A model generated the notes under the pieces. That model made no database searches, was not told the DNA's origin, and saw nothing but the letters and a program-made list of their open reading frames with translations. Below, one piece after another: positions 36,528 through 48,875 of a DNA stretch of 58,709 bases. How positions within the stretch are numbered: the first letter of the stretch is position 1; each line of letters begins with the position of its first letter. The stretch spans positions 1 through 58,709 of the forward strand of contig RBZT01000357.1 of NCBI GenBank assembly GCA_003693705.1. The letters run 5' to 3'. The stretch is from Polymyxa betae (lineage: Eukaryota > Endomyxa > Phytomyxea > Plasmodiophorida > Plasmodiophoridae). The translations under genes and the position numbers were made by a program.

Positions 36528-38319
36528 ATGGAGACTGGTCTAGATCATGATGATCCAGAGCTATCTCCCTTAGCTAGGCGTCGTCGAGGATCAGATAAGT
36601 CAGATGTATCTGAAATTAACTTGCTGGCTTCGGACCTAGACGAGGACGAATATCTACCTCCGAAATCTGAACAGTTTCTGTCTCCTGTCACTGTCCTTAC
36701 TCAGAAGCAGCTATTTGCTTTATCTGCTTACTGGTTCGGTTGGGCAATGCTCTGGATGCCGCTTCTGGTTGTTATTATACCAAAACAAGTCATTGATATA
36801 GCAGGGCCTGAGAGCAAAGGCAAGATTTGTCTGTTGCTTCAATAAGATCAGTTCTGATGAATTTTTTCTGTTAGGATCGAATATGAGCTCAATTCTAATG
36901 TTGGGCTCAATTATCTCAATCATCTGTTTACCATTATTCGGTACAATATCTGATAGAAGTCAACATGTACTTGTACGAGGCATACCTTGGAGAATCGTTT
37001 CTGGTTATAAATCTAGTTATAGGGAAGACGTCGTCCTTATATGGTTATGGGATTAGTAATTGCTTCCATTTCTCTTGTATTTATGGCTCTTGATCCTCCA
37101 ATGCCTATTTATACGAGCGTCTTTCTTTGTCTTTCTGTAGCTAATAATATGATTGTGGCTCCATACAGCGCTTTAGTTCCCGATATTGTTCCTGCTGCTC
37201 AGCGAGGTCTATTGCATCAATCAAGTGCGATTTAGTCGATCATTGGTCATTTAGGTGTAGCATCGAGCTGGTTGGGCGGAATGGCAATGCTTGGCTATCT
37301 AACCGGGGGATTTGTCACATTCTTCTTATCTAAATTGGGCACATTTCTCACATTAACTCTTTTAAATTTATCCCATGCTGTTACAATGTATTATACTGTT
37401 CGTTATACACCAGAACTTCCATATAAACCTGCATCAATTACAGCTTCCAGGCATGGATTCTTTAGTGCCCTTTTCTCTATCATCAGGCCTCTTTATCGAC
37501 ATGACTTCCTATTTCTCTTTATTAGCCGATTCCTGACGCAATGTACAAGATTCTATGTTTTTATACCTGTTACTTCTTTCTTACACTGCTCCTTATTTCA
37601 ACTTTATTATTCCAGTATTATCATAACTAACCAATAGTTTTAGTGGGTATAGCAACCGTGCAAGAATTTCTTGCATTCTTTGTAAAAGATGCCATCTCTC
37701 AACCATATGAATTCAATGGAAAGGAGCTAGCTACGTCTTCTTCTGAAGCTGTATCAATTCTATTCTTTCCCATGTTGGTTGGAGCGTTATCATCTTCATG
37801 CCTATCTGGTGTTCTTTCGGATCTTATGGGAGGACGACGAAAGATCATCGTTTATCTATCGGGATTTCTGATGGCCTTAGCCTGTTTGGCATTGACGATA
37901 TCACGATCATATACAGCTGCTATATTGATCAGTGCTATATTTGGTTTTGGTTATGGCGCCTTTACTGCTGTAGATTGGGCACTTGTCACTGGTCAGGAGA
38001 ATCAATGCAGTCCTGCCAAATTAACTAAATTGACTTTCGTACAGACCTTTTGGAGGACAAGAAAGAATATGCAAAAGATATGGCGGTCTGGGGTATAGCT
38101 TTAGTACTTCCGAATTTGGTTATGCCTATCGTAAGTTGTTTGTTTATTCACTTCATTAATCGATATTAATGTGATTGCGTTCAGGTTGGAAGGTTGCTTG
38201 ATAATCTACAAGATGCTGTTCCGAATTCAAATATTGGCTATTCGATGGTGTTCCTGATAGCAGCTGCAGAATTCACTTTGGGAAGCATGTTTGTTAAATA
38301 TATCCATAAAATCAAATAG
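36528..38319 (+). CDS. Major facilitator superfamily transporter, 12-TM
   Basis: A charged 60-residue cytosolic N-terminus leads to YWFGWAMLWMPLLVVIIPKQ, the first membrane span. After the second span come DRSQH and GRRRPYMVMG (loop 2-3), then VANNMIVAPYSALVPDIVP and WLGGMAMLGYLTGGFVTFFL. The second half repeats the pattern with LSDLMGGRRKIIVYLSGFLM and FGYGAFTAVDWALVT, and ends YSMVFLIAAAEFTLGSMFVK (then YIHKIK). The GRRRP loop and overall layout resemble the sugar/cation-symporter-like branch of MFS, but the substrate cannot be told. At least six introns, one of which joins ALVT to DLLEDKKEYAKD. Terminates TAG at 38317-38319. Confidence 0.82.
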
Positions 38320-38522
38320 CTTCCAATATCTCTGCTAGCTTGAAGTTTATCTGTTTTGACCCGTTTAGCAACCTGGTTTGATCTTGATTTGAATTCAAGT
38401 TCATCATTGCATTCATTTCTAACACTTGATATGTCGAATTTCTGGTTATTAATTACTGTATGAAATGGGATGAAGAAATACAGCTTGATGCGCTGACGAA
38501 TTTAGTTTCATGATCCTGTTAA

Positions 38523-39826
38523 ATGTCTGCCTTAAGTGAAGTGGAAGATAAATCATATCCTGACCCATTTGATCTTCAGGGTGATAGAGGATATCTATTT
38601 CCCATGATTTCCTTAAATCATACATTGTCAGATTGGATTGATGATCATTATGATATCCTGAAACCCCCTATCTGTAATACGCTTATCTTTGGTAGCAATA
38701 CAGAGGCAGGCCAACCAATTTCTATCAAACAGATCAATAATAAGCTTGTAGTTACAAATTATGGTTGTACGAGGGCCAAATCGTCGAACTGATTTCCATA
38801 TTGAAGCTGGTGAAGGTATATCTACAGTTTGTTAAATATTCTCTCCAAAGCAATGGTTGGTAGAGTTGTTCTATCAATTAAAAGGAGATATGATCCTGCA
38901 GGTAATCACGAATGACAGATTTCAGTCTATTGTGATTCATCAGGGGCAAGTATTTCTACTGCCTTCTCATATACCTCATTCACCACAACGAACCGAACAC
39001 TCTATAGGTACCGATTCACTCATAAATGGTTGTATATTGTCATGATCTAGGGATTGTGGTTGAACGTCAACGTGCTCCTGATGAACTAGATCGATTACAA
39101 TGGTATTGTGATAGTTGCAATATTGTCGTACATGAAGAGCGGTTTCATTGTAAAAGTTTAGATTCACAATTGAGTTCGATCATGAACAAGTATTCTGGCT
39201 CTCTTCTTACAAACAATACAATCACTGACTTTTTCTCTATAGAGTTGAAACCAACCAAAATTTCACTCGATGCCCACAATGCGATAGATGTATTTTTATA
39301 CCACGACAAACTAAAATGGAAGTGAATGGGGAGATCTTTTGGCCATATCGTTATATACATCCATTGCCGTTCGATTTAAATCAACGCATTTCTGAATTAG
39401 AATCTCAAGAGAAACCGGGTAGATACAGACTGTTCAGCGATTTCACACATGTCTGATTGTCATCGTTCATTTGCACTAAACCAATTAAATCCGCTTCAGT
39501 TCCAAGTTGAGGCCATTTTTGGAGAGTTGTCAGAAAGACGCCTAAACTCGCATGAAGGTGAATCAGATCTGACAATGCAACTCGGTGATTTATAATCTGT
39601 TTAACTACAGTCTGGTTCTTGCAATTGTCTTCTCGAGTGCAATTAACATTTCATACTACTGAGATTATAATTGAACAAGGTCAGACATATCTCCTGCAGC
39701 CCAATCAAGTCTATGAAGAACGCCGTCCAGCAGATTCAATCGGTAATTGCTCCTATTATTCAGATATCTTCTACGCTCTTGGTTCATTATATTTTTGAAG
39801 GGATCACAATCATGAGTACGTTATGA
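38523..39826 (+). CDS. 3-hydroxyanthranilate 3,4-dioxygenase (kynurenine pathway)
   Basis: Converts 3-hydroxyanthranilate to the quinolinate precursor in de novo NAD synthesis. The cupin has VVRGPNRRTDFHIEAGE, EWFYQLKGDMILQV and SHIPHSPQRTEHS, keeping the expected iron ligands (His of DFHIE, Glu of GEEWF, His of IPHSP). After VVERQRAPDELDRLQWYCDS there are two CxxC pairs (CDSC and CPQC, about 39105-39290), like the second metal site of bacterial and fungal enzymes. The product continues into a second cupin-like half (FLQLSSRVQLTFHTTEIIIE, GQTYLLQPNQVYEERR) like the animal enzyme. The last introns are tiny (39585-39610, 26 nt). One junction near 38745-38765 could not be read in frame with GT-AG splicing: a one-base indel or odd intron. 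The gene converges on the ABC transporter with a 29-bp gap. Confidence 0.85.
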
Positions 39827-39855
39827 ACGAAGAATCGTTTAGATAATATTAAACA

Positions 39856-42800
39856 TTAAGGTGTTAAAGTTTGTTGTACGACCAGGTCGTAGTACAAACC
39901 TCTGTTTTTAAATAATGTCTGATGATCCCCTTGTTCAACGACTACGCCATCCTTCAAAACATAGATCACATCTGCATGTTGAATGGTGCTTAATCTATGA
40001 GCAATGGCGACAGTTGTTCGACCCTTTGCTGCAGCATCTAATGCCTGTTGGACGACCTTCTCAGACTCTGTATCTAAAGCCGATGTTGCTTCATCAAGTA
40101 ATAATATCTTCGGATTCCTACATAACTGTCTTTAGAACAGGACTCGGAACAAAGCAGAAGATCCAATTGCATACCTGATTAATGCACGGGCAATGGCAAT
40201 TCGTTGCTTTTGGCCTCCAGATAATTGGGCTCCCTTCCCGCCTAAGCTTGTATTATAACCATTTGCCAGAGACAATATGAAATCATGGATATTGGCACTA
40301 CGGCAAGCAGATTCGATTTCTTCCATGGATGGAGTCTGATCGAGACCCAGACAGATATTCTCCAAAACAGTCATGTCAAAGAGATTAGGCTCCTGAGATA
40401 CCAATCCAACCATATTACGATAATGCCCGATATTCATATTGGCAATGTTAACATTATCGAGCAGAACCTCGCCTGAGGTCGGGTTATAAAACCTCTCTAA
40501 AAGCTGAATCGTCGTGCTCTTCCCACTACCACCTAAACACATGTCAACATTTAATTCGACATTCTTCAATACATTACTTGGTCCAACAAGGGCAATAAAA
40601 TGTCCCGGTTCAGCTTTGATATTAAGATTTTTTAAGACCACAATACCAGGTCTCTGTGGATAATGGAACATGACATTACGAAACTGCAAAGCGCCATGAA
40701 TTTCTTTCGGTTTTATGCCAGTCTCTGAATACGGATCGATGATCGTGTTCCTGTTCAATGTGGAAATGATAGATAAAGCAGATGATTTGGCTTTGTTTAT
40801 ATCTGGAGCAAACGCTAATATACGTCCAGCAGACATCGACCCGAACACGACAGCCTACAACATTTCTTACTTTCTTGAAACTTGAAATTCCAACTGATCT
40901 TACCACAAAAACAGTCATAAACTGTTTAATTCCATATCCTTCATATGCAAGTAAATGTCCACCATACCAAAATACTAAAGCGTTGATGATGAAGTTAATC
41001 GATTGTGCTAGTGCATACAGTATTGAATTAAGCCAAGCGTTTTTAAATCCTGAAAAGGAAACTGTCATCAACTCTGTTCTTGAATTGTATTGAAAGTTAC
41101 CATCTCTTAATGGTCCTTCCAGCATCTTATCATATTTACTTTGAACTTGTTTTTCATAAGTCAACGATTGAATTGTTTTGATGCCACTGGCAGCTTCACA
41201 AGCCAGTTGAGCACTCCTTTCATAGGCTCGTTTATTCTTCTCATAGAAGTAGACCATGATGCTCATTCGGAAGTATCCTGCACTGATTATAACAGGTAAG
41301 CAAGCAATGGCAACAAGGGCCAATTTCCAGCCATATATGAGGCCAATAACCATTCCTCCAATAAGATTGGTGAGAATCTGTCGTTATTACTTAAGACATA
41401 GATAATTGTTTCTATAAAATTCATACTTGTAATATAGTACCGAGTGTTGCTCCCGATGCACCTTGGATATTTTGAGCATCCGTTGATAATTTCGATGTCA
41501 GGGCTCCGGTCGAGTTTTCTTCCCTGTCAAAATAGGCGATTTCTTGTCGTAAAATAGCTGCAAACAGAAGTCGCCTATAGCCCAGATTTAATCTGACCTA
41601 ACAATCAGTATAACGTCATTATACCTTAATCGTTCGGTTAGATACGAAGATGACAATCCAAATAGAAACTGCTGCAGAAATGAGAATAAGAAGGTCCCAA
41701 TTCCAATAAGAAGAAAGACGAGCGACCACATGTAGGCATCATCCTTTAATCGAGGACCCGGGACAGCAAATACTTCAATTATAGACGATAATGCTATAGC
41801 GAAAATAGGATACGAGATGCCAATAACCATTGATCTGATACATCATTTAATAGCAGATTGATTGATAATGTTGCATCTTACGAAACTAATCCTGGAATGG
41901 AGAATTTCATCTCAGGGGCATTCAGCTTTAGTACACTGAGAAATATTCTAATTGCAGACCATGTGGCTGGGCTCTCTTCACCTAATTAAATATAATCAGA
42001 ACTCTGTATAATCCATTCAAATAATTGTTACTTTCACCCATATCAACTTCTACATATTCTTTGCCATTGTCACTAACTTTTCGTGATAAGCTTCTACGAG
42101 GTTGTGCTGCTTCTTCAGCTGGCAGCTATACCAACATTTAATTCAATTAATTTTGTGATATGATATTTACGTACAGATCCAGATCCCTCTGATTCCATTT
42201 TAGTACTGAGACTTTGTGCTTCAACAAGTTTCGCATATAAGCCCTTGGCTTCTATTAACGATGCATGAGTCCCCGTTTCAACGATTTCACCACTTCTCAT
42301 AACGACAATCATATCAGCATTCTTAACTGTTGACAGTCTGTGAGCGACCACGATCGACGTATGCGATTTCGCCACTTCATCCTATTTTATGAGTATCAAA
42401 GTGAAGTATTTTGGAAATGATTTAACTAATACCAGTGTTTTCTGAACGGCAGCTTCCGAGTTGGAATCAAGAGCGGCAGTGGCTTCATCAAAAAGAAGAA
42501 TTGTGGGATTATTGACAATGGCACGAGCAATGGCAATTCTTTGTTTCTGTCCTCCTGATAGAAGTGCACCACGAGTTCCCACCTAATTACTTTCAATCGA
42601 TATAATTAAGAGAATATTGGCGATACTTTTACCTGTGTGTCGTATGTCTCAGGGAGATTCATAATAAAATCATGAGCATTTGCTTGACGACAAGCACTCT
42701 CAACCTTTGCTTGTATTTCCTCTTTAGACCTGCGGAAACCACATTTAATCACGGTTACGAACGCCATTAGACTTGGTACAATTTCTGGCCGGCGATACCG

Positions 42801-44766
42801 TAAGCAACGTTCTCGGTGACCGATCCTTCAAACAGGATAGGTTCTTGCTGAACAAATCCAATCTGCTGACGAAGCCAGTGGACTTGCAGCATGTTCAAAG
42901 GTTTCCCATCAAGCGTAACCGAGCCGGCGTCCGGATCGTAAAATCGTTCAATAAGCTGAACAATGGTGGATTTGCCAGAACCCGATGGTCCAACAAGTGC
43001 AACCGTTGTGCCGGGTTTAATCGTAAGATTCACTTTCTTCAAAACCTTGCCAATATTCAATTATGTGTTTTACAGCCAAAAAATCCAATGAGATTACTTT
43101 AGTCTCAGGGCGAGCTGGATATGTGAACTGTAATCAGTCAATAATTAGAATGGATAAAAAGTCTCATAAACCAACCTCAACATCTTTTAACTCAATCTTT
43201 CCTTTTAAATCTGTTATAATATCTCCATTCTCATCGTAAGGATCAATCGACGGAACTCTATCTATTGTTTGAAAAACGGTCGCAGCTGCACTTCGGCCAA
43301 GAGCAAATGCCTTCAATACTGGTCATATTTTGATGAGCAGATTCCACTCCATAGACCAACCTGCATTTCTGGAGCGACTTGACCGAGAGAAAATGACCCA
43401 ATTAAAACAGCAAAGAAAACATTAACGACAGCACCAGTTGTGATTTCATTGTTTTGTATAAGATGATAGCTGTACCAGAAGGTTAACGAATATCCACAGT
43501 AAATGAAGCCGTTCAGGAGTCCCATCCCGAGCCCAGAGGCAGCTTCCTTCTTTATCTGTGCTTCTGTAGCCCCAGATATATTGGCATTATAACGAGCTGA
43601 GACTCGATGTTGAGCTCCAAATGCAGTTACTGTCCGAACAGCAGCTAATGTCTCCTGAATAACATGTTCACAATCTGAATAAATGTTTGCAGAGATACGG
43701 GAACCTCTGCTAAAGTTCCTGCTTTGGAATACTTTCCAAGGATGATAACTTGAAACTTTCCTGCGATTACATTACTAACTCCAGCAGCCAGAACAATCAA
43801 TGGAATAACAGCCAGCAGGACTAAAGTTAGACGCCATGATCGATAGAATGCTAGACCAAATCCAGCAAGAAAAGTGGCAATTTGAGTGGCAGCCAAAGAT
43901 ACCTATCATATGATAATAAATAGGACAGACAATATGGCTCTGTTATTGTCATGTTTACCTTCTCACTAACAGCATCTTGTATCAATAATGTATCTGATGT
44001 AAGTCGTGTAGTGATCTCTCCAGCCCCAACATTGTCGAACCAGGCGATATTTTGTCGAAGAACCGCACGCAGGTAATTTCGACGAATAATGTGGACTTGA
44101 CGTTCTCCGGTATGAACGAATGCAGCAACAGCCAGATATGTGAAGGTTATTTCAGCAGCTTATGGGAACAATAATAAGCACAATCTTCCATTATAAAGGA
44201 AATTCGTTTGGTGAATACTGCTAACCTGCTAGATATAGAAAAAAGAACGACTTTGAGGTCACTGCTGATGTCAATTCTTCAGGTGCCAGTAAACGCCTTT
44301 GCCATAAAGCAAATGTGTCGATAAGATCGCCGAAAATCAATCTGCCATCTCTCGCGTCAAAATAGAACCAAATTGAGTATGATACTATACTGACGTTGTA
44401 AGTGGATAGAGCATGCCTGAGAGGACACCGCTGATCATTCCTATTACGTTAAGAACAATCTCATTTCTTTCTGCATATCGAAAGAGACTCTGCAGAGCAA
44501 GATGAAAAAGGTATTTTGTCAAACAAAGAAAATCGGACCAGAAACGGAATCGGAGCCGGCTTATTGGCAGGCATCGTCCGGATGAAATGCCAATTTGCAG
44601 AGGTCGGATTCAGACAAGTTTGACTGATATTGTTCTGGAAAGAACTTGTATGAATATGGTTCTGGAAGTCTATTGAGTAAGGTGACACATCAGTCAACAG
44701 TAGATACAGATCCAGTTCCGATCCGACTGGCTGTGTGAATGTTTCCAGTTCGACAGTTTCAACCAC
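39856..44766 (-). CDS. Full-size ABCB/MDR-type ABC exporter
   Basis: Organisation TMD1-NBD1-TMD2-NBD2, as in P-glycoprotein and yeast Ste6. NBD1 (43060-42200): Walker [21 protein letters not shown], signature [16 protein letters not shown], Walker [16 protein letters not shown]-loop [12 protein letters not shown]2 (40630-39860): Walker [13 protein letters not shown] split by an intron, signature [17 protein letters not shown], then Walker B and HRLST. A linker rich in Ser/Arg ([20 protein letters not shown]) joins the halves. TMD1 starts with [20 protein letters not shown] (then [10 protein letters not shown]) after a 49-nt intron. All exchanger residues needed for ATP hydrolysis appear present. 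Probable substrates are hydrophobic compounds or peptides, not determined here. The start at 44766 ([10 protein letters not shown]) is uncertain; [12 protein letters not shown] inside it is an alternative. Confidence 0.92.
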
Positions 44767-45161
44767 TGTGAAACTGTCTGCTGATTTCTGCTACAACACT
44801 TGAAATTATACGTCATTGATTACCGATCCGGTTCAGAGGAACGGAGGCACCATCCACTAAATCGATTTCTACATTCAAGTTTTTATATAAACGTCTAATA
44901 GTAGCTGACATTTATGACATATGATTCCACCTTGTGCTGTACTAGGCAAACGTTGGGCTGAGATTTGAGGAAGTTTAGTTTCAGGATGCAATTCCCTACA
45001 TTCTAATATTATTGGTATAGAGAGTACAAACTGTAAACGTTCGGGTTTCCCTTACAGGTAAGATTGCGCATGTTAGAATGTGCGGCGCGGGCTTTGTCCT
45101 GGTTTGAGTATCACCTCACCTCCAGTATCATCCATCTTTCATTTATTGTTATTCCACAACT
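44767..45161. other. Divergent promoter region (ABC transporter / NASP)
   Basis: About 395 bp with no gene. It must hold both promoters; no motif recognised with confidence. Confidence 0.45.
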
Positions 45162-46779
45162 ATGACCGAGCTGACTGTCGAACAGCAAATCGCTGCTCAG
45201 GCCGAAGTCGATCTTAAAACTCATGGAGAATCACCTTCGATGACTGCTGAGCAGTACCGAGAGCAAGGTGCCCAGGCTCTTGCTAAGAATGAGATGGAGA
45301 CTGCCATTGATTTCTTTTCGAAGGCCCTACAAGCTAAGGTTTATATCTGTTATCGAGTCATACTTGTTGCTGTTAATATAATGTAGATCGCTGAAACTGG
45401 CAACGAACTAGATTCTGAATGCGCCACGTATTACTTTGACTATGGAGATGCTATGTTGCAGCAATGCAGTCAAAAAAGCGATGTTTTCGGCGGTGCCATC
45501 AAACAAGCACAAAAACAGGTCGCTGTTGAGATGATTGAGGAGACCAAAAATGAAGAGGGTGACGACGACGAAGAGAAAGAAGCGGGCGCGAACGAAACTG
45601 AGAATGATGACGTCGCGAATGAAAAAGAGACTGCTGACAATGAACCCGCTACAGAAAATGCCGATGTCAAGGAAGTTGACGAAGACGTAGCTGAGCGAGA
45701 AGAAGCCAACGAGCCTGAAGACGAGGAAGATGAAGAAGAGGGCGATGCCGCCGAGGAAGACATTGAGGATACTGACAATCCAACAGACCTTGAAGTTGCT
45801 TGGGAGCTTCTGGAAACGTAGCAATACTTTCTCTGTTGGTTGACATCCAATAACATTCTTTAGGGCTCGTGTAATATTCAGTCGAATGGACAAGAAAGAG
45901 CCTTCGGCACTATTTGGACTTGCAGATTGCTATAGTAGATTGGGTGATTTGGCTTTGGAGAATGATACTGATGCTATCGCTGATTATACCAATTGCTTGT
46001 CTACTTTGAGCTCCATTACGGTATAGAATCATTTCATGAACCAACCTCTCTTGGCTAATGTTTATTGTAGGATGAAGAATCACTTTCATCGTCGCAGCTC
46101 CAAATCAAGAACCGTGCTTTAGGTGCTGTTAATTTCAAGATGGCGATTGCCAATTCGTTGACAGGCGAATCGTCGAGTGCCCTTTCGCAATTCCAGGTAT
46201 GCTGAATCGTTGTCCTGTTGGCAATTTTTTCTCAAATATTTCAGGATGCTCAAAAATTCTTACTGAATGTTGCTGAATTAATTCTTGGAAGGTCTTTAAC
46301 GAGGTTTGCCATTCGATTTTTGTTTTACGCCCACTTCGGCTGATTTTTGCTAGCAGTGGAAAGTCAGAAGCCGGGTCCGAAGCCATCCCGATTGCAGCGA
46401 TTAAAGAAGCTGCCTCCTCTCTGGACGAGAAACGTAGCAGTGAAGTTAATGATCTGGTTGACCTTTTGCAGAAAATTCAGGAAAAAATCGAGGTTATCGC
46501 GTCTTTTTTTGTCTCATGGTTAGATTGTTAAACTGTATTTAGGATCTACTTGTCGCCGAACCCATGAAATCGACTGAAGTAACTTCAATCGTGAATGAGA
46601 TTATGGCCGATGCCGCAGCAGCTGCTGGTGTCTCCAACGGTTTCGAACCCTCCAGGGATTCTGCCGGTGATTCCAACGAGATTAACGACCTTGGCACGAT
46701 TGTGGGTCAGAAACGCAAGATTGCTGAGGAAACCGAGGTTGAACAGCCTACAAAGGTCGCGAAACCTGACGACATTTAA
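45162..46779 (+). CDS. NASP: NASP/Hif1/Sim3-type histone chaperone (SHNi-TPR)
   Basis: First TPR: MTAEQYREQGAQALAKNEME then TAIDFFSKALQ. The second begins ELDSECATYYFDYGDAMLQQ and is interrupted by a long acidic insert of Glu/Asp runs (about 45540-45790), the hallmark of NASP. TPR3 is SALFGLADCYSRLGDLALEN with ADYTNCLSTLSSI, and TPR4 follows (IKNRALGAVNFKMAIANSLT). The last exon has the basic tail GQKRKIAEETEVEQPTKVAK, a likely nuclear localisation signal. NASP binds H3-H4 and linker histone and delivers them for assembly. About five introns; exons near 46290-46495 join in frame to give EAASSLDEKRSSEVNDLVDL. Ends TAA 46777-46779. Confidence 0.9.
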
Positions 46780-46942
46780 GGCATCATTCATAATTTCTAA
46801 CTGTCATTAAAACTTGTTTATTACTTTGTGCCCTGATTCTATCTCGAAGTCGAATGTGTGATTTGTTGATGGTAACAACAGTTAGCAGCGGCCTCCCCTC
46901 TGCTATAGATACTTCACTGTGATAATTTGCAGTCAGATATCA

Positions 46943-48380
46943 ATGCAGAGTTCATTCCCGTTTCGTCTATGTTGTGGTCGCTGTCTGACAACAAAAGCCT
47001 TGTTATTGCTAACTCTAACCACTGCTCTGTCGATCATATCGCTGACTTCGCTGATGATTAAACACCGTCATGGGTTTCCTTCATGGCGGACTCGATTCGT
47101 GACGGGCTGCGATGGAATTTTTATCTCCTTGGATCGTTTAAACGATGACTATTGCGATTGCCCTGATGGATCAGACGAGCCGTTGACGTCAGCCTGCGCT
47201 CATATACCTGAACAGCGCTTTCGATGCCGATCTCAAGAAACTATCTGGTCAACGATGGTCAAAGACACGATCTGTGATTGTTCTGATTGCTCTGACGAAC
47301 ACTAAGCTCGCTTCTCCATCAGCAGCAGTACAGGCTGTACATTTGATTGCAATGTTTTGGATACATTTTGCCTTATTTGGCTCAATGCAAAGGAGCGCGG
47401 TTTACATCTTAAGATGTTTATCATTCAGTCAGTCGCGTTATTGCAATTTACTTGCTACGCCAAATTTGCTGCTTCCAATTTTGTTTCCAACGTGCGAATA
47501 TTGTTGCTGGCTAAAGCCATTTCATTACTCAGTTTGTGGTCTCTTTCTTATGGATCATGATGCTCTTATTCACTTATTCGTCATTGAATGCTGGGTGGAT
47601 GCAATCAGATTATCAGGTACAGCCACAAGGTAATTAACACTCAATTTCATTTCTACGTGCTATCTGACTGTAAATCATGTGAAGTAGGAGCTTGTTCTCT
47701 GGTCGAACTTTTTCAGCGAACAGGCGATGCTCTCATCTGTTTCCTCCACATTTCACACCATTTCAGGGTCCAACCCATTGTATCTGGATGGTAAACGTCC
47801 GAATTTCTTGAGTTCTTTTCTGTGCTTGCTTGTGAACAAACATTCGGTTCTTCCAGGCAATCGAACAAGGTGTTTTTTTATTTGCGAAAATCAATGATAA
47901 AACTTTGAAGAATGAACAAATTCCCGCTCCTGCTTGTAATGAGATCTCGGCCATTTTCCAAAACATCATCGCCTCCTTGTATGACCGTTATGTGAAACTC
48001 GTAGCACGTCATTTACCAGTCTCGAGGCATTCCATAGAATGATAACAAAAAGTTGCAAGAACTCGATCTAGTTCAGTGTTTGACAGATCCTGATACTAAT
48101 GCAATATATCGATTAACTCAACCACTTACCTTCAAGTTTGAATTGTCTGCAACGGCCCTTCCAATCATGTTGCCATCTGGGACTTTATCGCCCCTTAATG
48201 CATAGGCTGGTCTGTCTTTACAAGCTGCGTTCGGGGTGCTTCTATCACGGTCGAGTGATAGATAAATGGTGGGGAAAAGCTGACCGAGGACTTCAACAGT
48301 ATTGGGTGATGGCTCTGCACAAGATTGGATACATAGTTCGTAACTTATTGGTTAGCCAAATTTCGTATACAGTATATTAA
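46943..48380 (+). pseudogene. Glucosidase II beta (PRKCSH)-like gene, probably decayed
   Basis: The first 120 codons start [20 protein letters not shown] with a hydrophobic signal-like segment. They then hold the paired LDL-receptor-A-like modules of glucosidase II beta: [32 protein letters not shown], then a second [12 protein letters not shown] in which the expected DG is DC. The frame stops at TAA (47303-47305) directly after the second module, and I found no splice junction that continues into the usual coiled coil and EF-hand part. Near 48240-48350 a frame with DKWWGKADRGLQQYWVMALH vaguely recalls the MRH lectin domain. Total span fits a 1.4-kb relic. In intact genes the protein keeps glucosidase II in the ER for N-glycan trimming. 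Alternatively this is a short secreted protein of 121 residues. Confidence 0.42.
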
Positions 48381-48875
48381 AACCCTGAAACATTTTCTCA
48401 GGGTTTAGGGTGCTAGAGACCTTCAGCGTTCAGGGTCTTATTCTTAGGCCTTAAGCAGCGTTTCAGGGTCTTAACATTATGAAAAAATAGCGGTTTTTAT
48501 TATTTTTTGAGATGAAAGTCTGGCTCAAAATCTAACCTCATGCGAATAAAGGTTGATTCCTTAATACACTTACGAGCGCGGTCCGCTAGAACCGCCATAT
48601 AGGCTCTAGGACCGATAGGTTACAGTAACAGTCACATCCAGCAGAAACGTTAAATACATTGATCCAGTGATCCTACTAAAACTAAAAGACCGTGTTGCTA
48701 AAATCTTCGAAAACACATCAATATAATGATATTTTCTAAAAATCCTTCAATTTTCAGGTTTATTGCTTCTGTTAAGACCCTGAAAGCACAATATTCCGGG
48801 GATTTTTTTGTTAAGACCCTGAAACCATTCTGAAAGTAGGGTTCAGGGTGTTAAGCCATCAAATTCAGGGTTAAG
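48379..48875. repeat. Cluster of TTCAGGGTnTTAA repeats in both orientations
   Basis: At least seven copies of CAGGGT/ACCCTG with matching flanks: hairpin arms 48380-48388 and 48398-48406, direct copies 48429-48440, 48461-48475, 48842-48855, 48864-48875, and inverted copies 48771-48785 and 48810-48824. The 15-mer at 48461 is the exact reverse complement of those at 48771 and 48810. It may be the terminal part of a non-autonomous element or a satellite. It is not a simple telomere repeat. Confidence 0.7.

Noticed and set aside
48379-48875. Telomere-type or CRISPR array
   Set aside because: Units are not regularly spaced, occur in both orientations and only partly resemble TTAGGG; there are no conserved spacers.
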